In this document: one piece after another, positions 6,745-16,356 of the stretch
Layout: every line of letters begins with the position of its first letter
Position numbering within the stretch: the stretch's first letter is position 1
Assembly: GCA_012727825.1 (NCBI GenBank)
Contig: JAAYGH010000186.1
Coordinates: 1-18,812, forward strand
DNA: 18,812 nucleotides
Source: Trueperella sp.
GTDB taxonomy: Bacteria > Actinomycetota > Actinomycetes > Actinomycetales > Actinomycetaceae
Direction: 5' to 3'
Position numbers and translations under genes: made by a program
The notes under the pieces: model-generated
Seen by the model: the letters and a program-made list of their open reading frames with translations, nothing else
Told to the model about the DNA's origin: nothing
Database searches by the model: none

Positions 6745-7437
6745 ATGAACTTCAAAATTCGAGTAAAGCTGTACAGCGCGGGCGTGCGCATCGTTGTTGA
6801 CCCGGGCGCCGAGCCGTCGGTCGAGTGGGAGAACCAGCCGGCTGGCGCGCGGATTGAGACGAGCGACGCCGGTGTGCGCGTTCGTGAGCAGAAGACGTTT
6901 GGCACGGGCGGCACGCCGGGCGAGGTGGTCATTACAATCCCGGTGGATACGGCGCAGATGGAGCTGTCGGTTGCCCAGGGCGACGTCGACATCGCGGCTC
7001 GCGGCGTGGATTCCAAGGTGAAGACGGGCGCGGGCAACATTACCGGCACCGCGTTTGTGGATTCGGAGGTCAAGACCGGCGCCGGGGATGTGAAGATCGA
7101 GGAGGTCGAGGGCTCGGACGTGAAGTCGGGGACCGGTGACATCCACATCGAGCGCGTGATGGTGACGAAAAAGTGCGAGCTCAAGACGGGCGCGGGCTCG
7201 ATTAACGTGGCAGCCGTGACGGGTGCCGAGCCGCCGAAGTCGCTCAAGGTGAAGTCCGGAACCGGCGATGTCCGCGTGGGCATCGTGGAGAGGACGGCCG
7301 CGAAGCTCGAGGTCAAGACGGGGCTCGGGCAGGTCAAGAGCGAGCTCGACGAGGTCTCGAACGTTGCCGAGGTGACATCGAAGGTGTTCCTCGAGGCCAA
7401 ATCCGGGGTTGGCGATGTGACGATCGTGCGCGCATAG
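6745..7437 (+). CDS. DUF4097-type beta-repeat protein
   Basis: This 230-aa protein starts at ATG 6745, five bases after AAGGAG, a strong ribosome-binding site. It shows at least seven short repeats of the form (V/L/A)K(T/S)G-x-G-(D/N/S/Q)(I/V), for example VKTGAGNI, VKTGAGDV, VKSGTGDI, LKTGAGSI and AKSGVGDV. This is the regular right-handed beta-helix pattern of DUF4097 putative adhesin-like proteins. No signal peptide, LPXTG or membrane segment is visible, so a surface role is not supported here. In actinobacteria the family commonly sits after an RHH regulator, as it does here. A strong hairpin terminator follows 15 bp downstream. Function is unknown; it looks intact and is probably expressed. 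Confidence 0.85.
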   Translation: MNFKIRVKLYSAGVRIVVDPGAEPSVEWENQPAGARIETSDAGVRVREQKTFGTGGTPGEVVITIPVDTAQMELSVAQGDVDIAARGVDSKVKTGAGNITGTAFVDSEVKTGAGDVKIEEVEGSDVKSGTGDIHIERVMVTKKCELKTGAGSINVAAVTGAEPPKSLKVKSGTGDVRVGIVERTAAKLEVKTGLGQVKSELDEVSNVAEVTSKVFLEAKSGVGDVTIVRA

Positions 7438-7452
7438 TGTGAGGATCAAAGC

Positions 7453-7487
7453 CGGGGTGGGTCTGCCGTTTTGGCAGACCCACCCCG
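7453..7487 (+). terminator. Strong hairpin terminator after the DUF4097 gene
   Basis: A perfect 15-bp stem CGGGGTGGGTCTGCC (7453-7467) / GGCAGACCCACCCCG (7473-7487) closes a GTTTT loop. It starts 15 bp after the DUF4097 stop. No T-run follows, which is common in high-GC actinobacterial terminators. Its loop and 3' arm also hold the -35 box of the tRNA promoter. Confidence 0.8.
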
Positions 7488-7500
7488 AAGTCCCTATGAT
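7471..7500 (+). promoter_or_regulatory. Putative tRNA-Gly promoter overlapping the terminator
   Basis: TTGGCA at 7471-7476 (-35) and TATGAT at 7495-7500 (-10) are 18 bp apart, with the tRNA 5' end at 7512. The -35 box starts in the terminator loop and extends into the stem's 3' arm. Confidence 0.6.
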
Positions 7501-7511
7501 CAAACCTATCG

Positions 7512-7582
7512 GCGGGTGTAGTTCAATGGTAGAACTGCTGCTTCCCAAGCAGCCGGCGCGGGTTCGATTCCCGTCACCCGCT
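7512..7582 (+). tRNA. tRNA-Gly (anticodon CCC)
   Basis: All four arms can be drawn. The acceptor is GCGGGTG (7512-7518) with CACCCGC (7575-7581) and discriminator T. The D-arm is GTTC/GAAC. The anticodon stem is GCTGC/GCAGC around loop TTCCCAA, giving anticodon CCC. The T-arm is GCGGG/CCCGT around TTCGATT with one G-T pair. The variable loop is four bases. CCA is not encoded. This tRNA reads GGG glycine codons. Confidence 0.96.
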
Positions 7583-7590
7583 CGAAGTGA

Positions 7591-7624
7591 GCGCGAGAGC
7601 CGAGCTTGCTCGAGCTCTTGGCGC
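7591..7624 (+). terminator. Imperfect hairpin directly after the tRNA
   Basis: GCGCGAGAGCCGAGC (7591-7605) pairs imperfectly with GCTCGAGCTCTTGGCGC (7608-7624), with bulges at one A and at TG. It lies eight bases after the tRNA and is a plausible processing or termination structure. Confidence 0.45.
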
Positions 7625-7633
7625 GAACAAGAA

Positions 7634-7660
7634 GGGTAGAAGCCCGAAGGGCGAATACCC
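7634..7660 (+). ncRNA. Symmetric hairpin with facing GAA/GAA internal loop
   Basis: GGGTA-GAA-GCCC-GAA-GGGC-GAA-TACCC. The outer 5-bp stem (7634-7638/7656-7660) and inner 4-bp stem (7642-7645/7649-7652) are separated by opposed GAA tracts and capped by a GAA triloop. Opposed GAA tracts can stack as sheared G-A pairs in RNA, so this may be a folded RNA element rather than a simple terminator. Whether it is transcribed independently or with the tRNA is unknown. Confidence 0.35.
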
Positions 7661-7664
7661 GCTC

Positions 7665-7707
7665 TCAAATTGACATGGCCGGGCTCGTCCCGGCCATGTC
7701 AATTTGA
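7665..7707. terminator. Perfect 19-bp inverted repeat between convergent transcripts
   Basis: TCAAATTGACATGGCCGGG (7665-7683) and its exact complement (7689-7707) flank the loop CTCGT. It lies 9 bp past the stop of the sugar symporter (-) and downstream of the tRNA (+), so a bidirectional terminator is the simplest reading. The arms end in an AAATTTG-like tract that gives a few U residues in either direction. Confidence 0.65.
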
Positions 7708-7716
7708 CACTTGCCT

Positions 7717-9234
7717 CTATCTGGACGGTGGGTTGTCGCCCTCGGGATCTGCGAGGTCGACCGGACGACTGTCCGCTGGGCGTCCTTCGCTGTCGCTAAC
7801 ACCCAGATCATCCACGGTCGCACCGACTTTCTCGCGCCCAACTCCGATCATCGAGTCGCGCAGTTTCTGGTTGGCCTTCTCAACCCGGAGGAAGAAAAGG
7901 AGCACCACTACTGCAGTAGCCATGATCGTCGGGACCCACAAATAGATGAAGCTGATCATGTTGAGAGCCTGCTCGGTCTGAACCTCGGCTGTGCCGTCGT
8001 AGCCACCAAGCTCCAACAGCCAACCAGCGACCGCGGTAGCTACGCCGCCACCGATCTTCTGGCCGAGCGAGGTGGTCGAGAAGAACGCGCCGTCAATACG
8101 CTTGCCCTTGGTCAGGTAGGTGTACTCGGACGCTTCAGCAATCAGCGCGCTCAACGTGCCCTGCAGCGGTGCCTGGCCGAGCGACGCCAAACCGGTGAAG
8201 ACTAGCATCAGCGGAAGACTGCCCATAGACGCGGCGACGATCACCAAAATGCGGCCGATCAACGTGATCGCGTAACCGATGATGTTGATCTTGTACATAC
8301 CGCCCATCGCCTTGACGATGAATGGCACTAGGAGCAGCCCGACAATCAGCGGGATGTTGATCGTCCACGCGAATACGCCGAGCAGGTTTGCGTCCCCAAG
8401 AATGTAGGTCATGTAGTAAATGCCCATATTCAAGGTGATTGAGAAGAACTGGGCCATCAGGTAAACGCCGAGCAGGATCAGGTAGAACGGGTTGTTAATA
8501 AGCAGCTTCAGGGTTTCTGGGAAGCTGACCTTGTCGTCCGCCTTGGTGTCATCGTCCGCGTCGCGCAGTTCAGATTCCGGTAGCTCGCGAACCGAGGCAA
8601 CGGCGATTGTGTTCGAAATCAGGCCGACGATTGCGTAAATGATCGCGACGGTACGCCAGGCGGCGGCGTCGCCCCCCATGTAGGCGACGAACCCAACCGT
8701 GATGGTCTGGATGAGCAGGCTGGTGCCGAAAGCGAACATGAAGCGGATCGAGCCCATTTGCACTCGCTCCGATCTGTTCTTGGTGATCAGCGCCGTGAGT
8801 GACGAGAACGCGATGTTGTTCGCGGTGAAGAACCCCGCGTTTAGCAGGCTGTACGCGATGAAGAACCAGGCATATTGTGCCGTCGTGCCCATCGAGGTGG
8901 GGATCGCAAAGACTGCAACTAGGGTGATCGCGCAGCCGAAATAGCCGTAGAACATCCACGGTCTGGCCTTGCCCCACTTGGTTCGGGTGCGGTCGATCAT
9001 CATGCCGAAGAACAGGTCGCTGCCGCCATCGAAGATCTTTGACAGCAACATCAAGGTGCCGATGATGCCGGCGTTCAGACCGACGGTGTCGGTCAGATAA
9101 ATCATGACGAAAGCCGACAAGAACGCGTAGACAACGTTGCCCGCGATATCGCCAGAACCATAACCGACCTTGTTGTACCACTTCAGATACGTCTTTTCGT
9201 GGGTGCTATTTGCGTTTTCTGTTGTGCTATTCAC
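7717..9234 (-). CDS. GPH-family sugar:cation symporter (lactose/galactoside permease)
   Basis: This 505-aa inner-membrane MFS protein of the glycoside-pentoside-hexuronide (MelB-like) family has about twelve hydrophobic segments. The GPH signature is present: KIFDGGSDLFFGMMIDRTRT followed by KWGKARPWMFYG. The family imports galactosides with H+, Na+ or Li+. I chose GTG 9234 because GAAGGAG lies five bases upstream. An in-frame ATG at 9396 would add 54 residues that are merely the shadow of the lacZ 3' end. The C-terminal tail (DDLGVSDSEGRPADS...) is hydrophilic and lacks the IIA-like domain that some LacS carriers bear. It starts 38 bp after the lacZ stop, so the two form an operon; that context makes lactose the likely substrate, by inference. 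Confidence 0.92.
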   Translation of the reverse strand: MNSTTENANSTHEKTYLKWYNKVGYGSGDIAGNVVYAFLSAFVMIYLTDTVGLNAGIIGTLMLLSKIFDGGSDLFFGMMIDRTRTKWGKARPWMFYGYFGCAITLVAVFAIPTSMGTTAQYAWFFIAYSLLNAGFFTANNIAFSSLTALITKNRSERVQMGSIRFMFAFGTSLLIQTITVGFVAYMGGDAAAWRTVAIIYAIVGLISNTIAVASVRELPESELRDADDDTKADDKVSFPETLKLLINNPFYLILLGVYLMAQFFSITLNMGIYYMTYILGDANLLGVFAWTINIPLIVGLLLVPFIVKAMGGMYKINIIGYAITLIGRILVIVAASMGSLPLMLVFTGLASLGQAPLQGTLSALIAEASEYTYLTKGKRIDGAFFSTTSLGQKIGGGVATAVAGWLLELGGYDGTAEVQTEQALNMISFIYLWVPTIMATAVVVLLFFLRVEKANQKLRDSMIGVGREKVGATVDDLGVSDSEGRPADSRPVDLADPEGDNPPSR

Positions 9235-9272
9235 AACAACTCCTTCGAATTTGCCGAGCAGGCCGGGCTGGC

Positions 9273-12449
<3,177 letters not shown>

Positions 12450-12482
12450 CTACGTATTGATGACGACAGTCTGCATTGACTG

Positions 12483-12498
12483 ATGTTTACGCAAACAT
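12483..12498. promoter_or_regulatory. LacI-family operator O1
   Basis: ATGTTTACGCAAACAT is a 16-bp near-perfect palindrome around a central CG, the typical form for LacI/GalR regulators. It lies about 12-27 bp downstream of the predicted lacZ transcription start, so bound repressor would block RNA polymerase soon after initiation. Confidence 0.7.
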
Positions 12499-12516
12499 AA
12501 GATGTGTTAAATAGTC

Positions 12517-12544
12517 ACTCTAACGGAACCATTTTCGAAGTCAA
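12517..12544 (-). promoter_or_regulatory. Putative lacZ promoter
   Basis: On the minus strand, TTGACT (12539-12544) and TAGAGT (12517-12522) are 16 bp apart and resemble sigma-70-type -35 and -10 boxes. Transcription would start near 12510, just before O1. The -35 is good, the -10 moderate (4 of 6). Confidence 0.5.
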
Positions 12545-12548
12545 CAGG

Positions 12549-12577
12549 TTGACAAAAGTTTGTGATAACGCAAACAT
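12549..12577 (+). promoter_or_regulatory. Putative galK operon promoter
   Basis: A consensus TTGACA lies at 12549-12554. A 17-bp spacer leads to AAACAT at 12572-12577, a weak -10 that falls inside operator O2. The -35 is clear, the -10 uncertain. Confidence 0.5.
12562..12577. promoter_or_regulatory. LacI-family operator O2
   Basis: GTGATAACGCAAACAT matches O1 at 13 of 16 positions, including the whole right half ACGCAAACAT, with less symmetry on the left. It covers the spacer and -10 of the galK promoter, so occupancy should block polymerase binding. O1 and O2 centres are 79 bp apart, compatible with looping. Confidence 0.65.
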
Positions 12578-12669
12578 AGAAGAACAGAAAAGTCAGTTCT
12601 TAAACACCGCCGTTTGAACTGCACCACCGCAGAGCGCGGCGGTTTGCCGCATCGAGCAAGGGGCATCCC

Positions 12670-13881
12670 ATGGACATCTGGCACTCAGCTTGGACAAAAA
12701 ATGAAGGTATTGATCGTGTACAGAACCTGTTTCGCGAAGCCTTCGACGCTGAACCAGATGGTGTTTGGGCGGCCCCCGGCAGAGTCAACCTGATCGGTGA
12801 ACACACCGATTACAACGGCGGCCTATGCATGCCGATCGCGCTTGATCACCGTACGTTCGTCGCGTTTCGAAGCCGAGACGACGACGCGGCCTCGATGATT
12901 ACCGGCATTGACGGTGAGACCCGCTGGCAAGGCAAGGTTAGCGATATCGTGCCGGGTGTCCAGCCCGACTGGGTGGCGTATTGCGGGGGCGTCGCTTGGG
13001 CAATCTCGCAGGAAGGATTGCACGTGCCGGGATTCGACATCGCGATAGTCTCGTGCGTGCCCCTGGGCGCCGGGCTGTCATCATCGGCCTCCGTCGAATG
13101 CGCGGTTGGCTTGGCGCTTGGTCAAGCCATGGGTATTGATTTCGAGAGCGACGATGCGTCGCGCGCCCATCTGGCTCGGCTATGCGTGCGCGCAGAAAAC
13201 GAGGTTGCGGGGGCCCCGACTGGTGGCCTCGACCAGGCCGCCTCAATGCGCGCCACCGAAGGCCACGCGATCCTGATTGATTTCCGCGACGAAAGCGTCG
13301 AGCATGTGCCATTTCCGCTGGACGAGAATGGCTTGGCGCTGATTGTGATCGACACCAAGGCAACTCACTCGCTTGGAGACGGTAAATACGGCAAGCGGCG
13401 CTCAGAATGCCAGGAGGTAGTAAACCTACTAAACATTGCTGACCTGCGTGAACTGGCAGATTCGACGAAACCGAAAGACCTTGAAGCGGTGCTTAAATCG
13501 TTGCCGTCAGAGCGCCTTCAAAGGCGGGCCCGACACGTGGTCACTGAGATCTGGCGCGTCCGCGCTTTCCACGACGCGCTGACGAGCGGCGATCTAGCAG
13601 AAGCCGGCCGCTTGATGAACGACTCACACGATTCCTTGCGTGACGACTACGAGGTAAGCGCGCCTGAGCTTGACATGGTCGTCGGGCCTGCCCGCGCCGC
13701 GGGTGCCCTCGGTGCCCGAATGACCGGCGGCGGTTTCGGCGGCAGCGCGATCGCCCTCGCGCCAGCCGAGAAGGTCGACGAGATTGCCGAGGCCATTCTG
13801 GCAGCAGCCCAGGACGCGGGCCACCCCACCCCGGATTTCTATTTGGTCACGGCCGGTGCACCCGGTCAACGTCTGGTTTAG
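12670..13881 (+). CDS. galK: Galactokinase
   Basis: This cytosolic GHMP-superfamily kinase phosphorylates galactose to alpha-galactose-1-phosphate with ATP. The 403-aa length is usual. The GalK signature PGRVNLIGEHTDYNGG lies at 36-51, the ATP loop PLGAGLSSSAS at 131-141, the catalytic base Asp188 in GGLDQ, and motif 3 MTGGGFGG at 351-358. ATG 12670 is preceded by AAGGGG six bases upstream. It is the first gene of the plus-strand arm, 18 bp upstream of the uridylyltransferase gene, so its product probably passes straight to that enzyme. Expression should be induced with lacZ by release of the LacI protein from O2. Confidence 0.96.
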   Translation: MDIWHSAWTKNEGIDRVQNLFREAFDAEPDGVWAAPGRVNLIGEHTDYNGGLCMPIALDHRTFVAFRSRDDDAASMITGIDGETRWQGKVSDIVPGVQPDWVAYCGGVAWAISQEGLHVPGFDIAIVSCVPLGAGLSSSASVECAVGLALGQAMGIDFESDDASRAHLARLCVRAENEVAGAPTGGLDQAASMRATEGHAILIDFRDESVEHVPFPLDENGLALIVIDTKATHSLGDGKYGKRRSECQEVVNLLNIADLRELADSTKPKDLEAVLKSLPSERLQRRARHVVTEIWRVRAFHDALTSGDLAEAGRLMNDSHDSLRDDYEVSAPELDMVVGPARAAGALGARMTGGGFGGSAIALAPAEKVDEIAEAILAAAQDAGHPTPDFYLVTAGAPGQRLV

Positions 13882-13899
13882 AAAGATTTAGGAGCGAAA

Positions 13900-15276
13900 A
13901 TGTCGTCGTTAGATGCTGCTGTTGAGAAGATGGAAGCCGCGGGTATTCGTCCGGCGGCGATAGCCTCGTTCGTACACTCCTTCCACGAACTCGAAACGGG
14001 GGCCACCGGCTTGGTGCCGGAGGATTCAATCGACCCGGTTGCCAATATTCCCAGCCTCGACGACTTGGCGCCTAGCCCCGACGAGCAGGCTAAGGCGCTT
14101 GATCAGACGGTGGCCATCCGGCTGAACGGCGGCCTTGGCACATCCATGGGTATGGAGAAAGCGAAATCGCTGTTGCCTGTACGTGGCGAGCGGACGTTTC
14201 TGGAGATGATGGTCAGCCAGATCCAGTACCTCCGGGCGAATACTGGCGCGCGCCTGCCGTTTATGGTGATGAACTCGTTCCGCACCCGTGAAGACTGCCT
14301 GGCGTATCTCGAATCCGTTCCCGGCCTAGCCGTCGACGGTTTGCCGTTAGACTTCCTGCAGAATGCCGAACCGAAACTACTCACCACAGACTTGTCGCCG
14401 GTTAGCTGGCCGGCCAATCCTGAGCTGGAATGGTGCCCACCCGGCCACGGCGATATTTTCACGGTGCTGCACGACACGAACCTGCTCGCCACTTTTATCG
14501 ACAAGGGCTATCGCTACCTCTTCATCGCGAACGGCGATAATCTCGGCGCATCGCCCGACGGTCGTATTGCGGCGTATATGGCCGAATCGGGTGCGCCATT
14601 CTTGACCGAGGTAACCAAACGCACGCCAGCGGACGTGAAGGGTGGGAACCTCGCCCGACGCAAATCGGATGGGCGAATCATTCTTCGCGAAACTGCGCAG
14701 ACGGCTCCTGAAGACCTTAAACATTTCATGGACGGCGACCGTCACCCATACGCACACTGCAACAACCTGTGGTTCAATATCGAGACATTGCGAGATCAGC
14801 TGGTAGCAAACGACGGCGTGCTCGGGCTACCCCTTATCCGCAACCAGAAGACTGTTGACCCCAACGATCCCAATTCACCAGCGGTCTACCAGCTCGAGAC
14901 TGCAATGGGTGCGTCAGTGCAGGCGTTCGACGGCGCCGTTGCGCTGGAGGTAGGTCGCGACCGTTTCCTGCCAGTAAAGACAACCAACGACCTGTTGCTG
15001 CTGCGCTCTGATGTTTACGAGGTGGGCGAGGACGCGGTGCCCAGAATCCGTCGTGAAGCGGCCCCGTCGGTGTCGCTCGACCCGCAGTTCTACAAGCGGA
15101 TCGCCGATTTCGACGCGCGCTTCCCAGCCGGCCCGCCGTCGCTGGTAGAAGCCGAATCACTGAGCGTGACGGGCGATTGGACGTTCGGGGCGAACGTCAC
15201 GGTGCGCGGCGATGTCTCTTTGGAACCAAGCGAATCCGGGTCTGAAACCATTCCAGATGCTAGCGTCTTGGCATGA
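13900..15276 (+). CDS. UDPGP-family UTP:hexose-1-phosphate uridylyltransferase
   Basis: This 458-aa cytosolic enzyme belongs to the eukaryote-like UDPGP family, not to bacterial GalU and not to the histidine-type GalT. Motifs: nucleotide loop LNGGLGTSMGMEKAKSLL at 75-92, WCPPGHGDIF at about 178-187, NGDNLG at 211-216, TEVTKRTPADVKGG at 236-249, and LPVKTTNDLLLL near the C-terminus. The family makes UDP-glucose from UTP and glucose-1-phosphate. Bifidobacterial relatives linked to galactose metabolism are known to accept galactose-1-phosphate too. Its place directly after galK (AGGAG five to six bases before ATG 13900), with no galT near, suggests it makes UDP-galactose here; that is inference. 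The stop overlaps the next start as ATGA. Confidence 0.9.
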   Translation: MSSLDAAVEKMEAAGIRPAAIASFVHSFHELETGATGLVPEDSIDPVANIPSLDDLAPSPDEQAKALDQTVAIRLNGGLGTSMGMEKAKSLLPVRGERTFLEMMVSQIQYLRANTGARLPFMVMNSFRTREDCLAYLESVPGLAVDGLPLDFLQNAEPKLLTTDLSPVSWPANPELEWCPPGHGDIFTVLHDTNLLATFIDKGYRYLFIANGDNLGASPDGRIAAYMAESGAPFLTEVTKRTPADVKGGNLARRKSDGRIILRETAQTAPEDLKHFMDGDRHPYAHCNNLWFNIETLRDQLVANDGVLGLPLIRNQKTVDPNDPNSPAVYQLETAMGASVQAFDGAVALEVGRDRFLPVKTTNDLLLLRSDVYEVGEDAVPRIRREAAPSVSLDPQFYKRIADFDARFPAGPPSLVEAESLSVTGDWTFGANVTVRGDVSLEPSESGSETIPDASVLA

Positions 15277-16331
15277 CCACTGATACGAATGAGGTTGACG
15301 GCCTAGGCCGCGGCGGAATCCCCTGGTCGCGCAGGGCAACAGCTAAGGACGTTGCCGCCCTCGCACAAGTTTCGACGCAGACGGTGTCCAGAGTGGCAAA
15401 CAATGCCGACGGCGTGCTCCCGGAAACGCGAGCGAAGGTGCTGGAAGCGATGTTCAAGGTGGGCTACACGCCCAACGCTGCGGCGCGTGCGTTGCGCTCG
15501 GGCGGCACGCGCACGATTGGCATCATTCCTCACCAATTAAACACCACGGGTGAGGCGCACGTCGTCGAAGCGGTCTCGGCCGCCGCGCACCGCCACAACT
15601 ACGCGGTATCGCTAGCCGAGGTGCCCGACTGGACAGCGTCCGGGGTCAACTCAGCTATCGGCCGGCTGCACCAAAGCGTGAGCGGCCTCGTTATTTTAGG
15701 TCTGGAAAACGTCGAGGTAGAGAAGCTGCACATCCCGCAGAACTTGCCGATGGTCGCTTCTGATAACCGGGCACTCGCGCTACCTTCCGTCGGTTTCGAC
15801 CAGGCGGGTGGCGCGCGGCTGGCGGTTACTCACTTGCTGGCGTTGGGTCACAAGACGGTGCACTTCGTCGGCGGTCCCGAGTATTCGGTGCAGTCTCAGC
15901 AGCGCGAGGAGGGCTGGCGCTCCACACTGGTAGCGGCCGGGCGCCCCGTCCCGCCGCCAGAGGTGGGCGACTGGACGCCGATGTCGGGCTATGCGGCGGG
16001 CCGACGGTTGGCTGACAATCGGCAAGTCACGGCAATCTTCGTCGCTAACGATGAGATGGCGGCAGGCGTGATGCGTGCCCTGCACGAGGTCGGGCGCCAG
16101 ATCCCGGAAGATGTGTCAGTGGTCGGTTTCGACAATGTGTTGGCGGAATATCTGTGGCCGCCGCTAACCAGCATCCATCAAGACTTCGCCAAAGTCGGCG
16201 AGACCTTGGTGCAGGTGTTGCTGAGCCAGATAGAGGGCCAGGAAAATGACGGTGCGCCTGCGACTCCTAGCGTGATTCCAGGGTGGCTGGAAGTCCGAGC
16301 GAGCAGCGGGCCTGCCCCGCAATCAGACTAG
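15273..16331 (+). CDS. LacI-family transcriptional regulator of the lactose genes
   Basis: This 352-aa DNA-binding protein starts four bases inside the uridylyltransferase stop (ATGA), which implies translational coupling; no good ribosome-binding site is seen. After a 20-residue extension comes the helix-turn-helix ATAKDVAALAQVSTQTVSRV (22-41) and the hinge helix NAAARALRSG (68-77), whose Leu would insert at the central CG of the operator. A periplasmic-binding-like effector domain follows, with SGLVILGLEN, VGFDQAGGARLAV, GGPEYSVQSQQREEGW, AIFVANDEMAAGVMRAL and VVGFDN. Expected ligand is lactose, allolactose or galactose, unproven. It should bind O1 and O2 between lacZ and galK. Because it is in the galK operon it would be autoregulated. 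Confidence 0.94.
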   Translation: MTTDTNEVDGLGRGGIPWSRRATAKDVAALAQVSTQTVSRVANNADGVLPETRAKVLEAMFKVGYTPNAAARALRSGGTRTIGIIPHQLNTTGEAHVVEAVSAAAHRHNYAVSLAEVPDWTASGVNSAIGRLHQSVSGLVILGLENVEVEKLHIPQNLPMVASDNRALALPSVGFDQAGGARLAVTHLLALGHKTVHFVGGPEYSVQSQQREEGWRSTLVAAGRPVPPPEVGDWTPMSGYAAGRRLADNRQVTAIFVANDEMAAGVMRALHEVGRQIPEDVSVVGFDNVLAEYLWPPLTSIHQDFAKVGETLVQVLLSQIEGQENDGAPATPSVIPGWLEVRASSGPAPQSD

Positions 16332-16356
16332 AACCAATTCGATTTGGGAGGCAGTA

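Noticed and set aside
6552..7400. 282-aa minus-strand frame rich in Ser/Thr/Pro with repeats
   Set aside because: The repeats are the complement of the DUF4097 repeats; there is no RBS and the sense gene has clear family motifs.
6745..7437. DNA tandem repeats or CRISPR-like array
   Set aside because: The periodicity is at protein level (KxGxG) with varied codons; there are no identical repeats with unique spacers anywhere in the window.
7512..7582. tRNA-Gly as an integration (attB) site
   Set aside because: No repeat of the tRNA 3' end and no integrase gene is seen in the window.
6262..7668. 468-aa minus-strand open frame across the DUF4097 gene and the tRNA
   Set aside because: It runs antisense to the tRNA, RHH and DUF4097 genes, and its composition (His/Arg/Leu-rich, no motif) is that of an antisense shadow in GC-rich DNA.
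8570..9181. 203-aa minus-strand frame within the symporter gene
   Set aside because: It is in another frame of a clearly coding GPH gene, with His/Arg-rich nonsense sequence.
12560..12577. CRP-like site TTGTGATAACGCAAACA
   Set aside because: Only the left half fits TGTGA; the right half lacks TCACA, and the match to O1 explains it better as a LacI operator.
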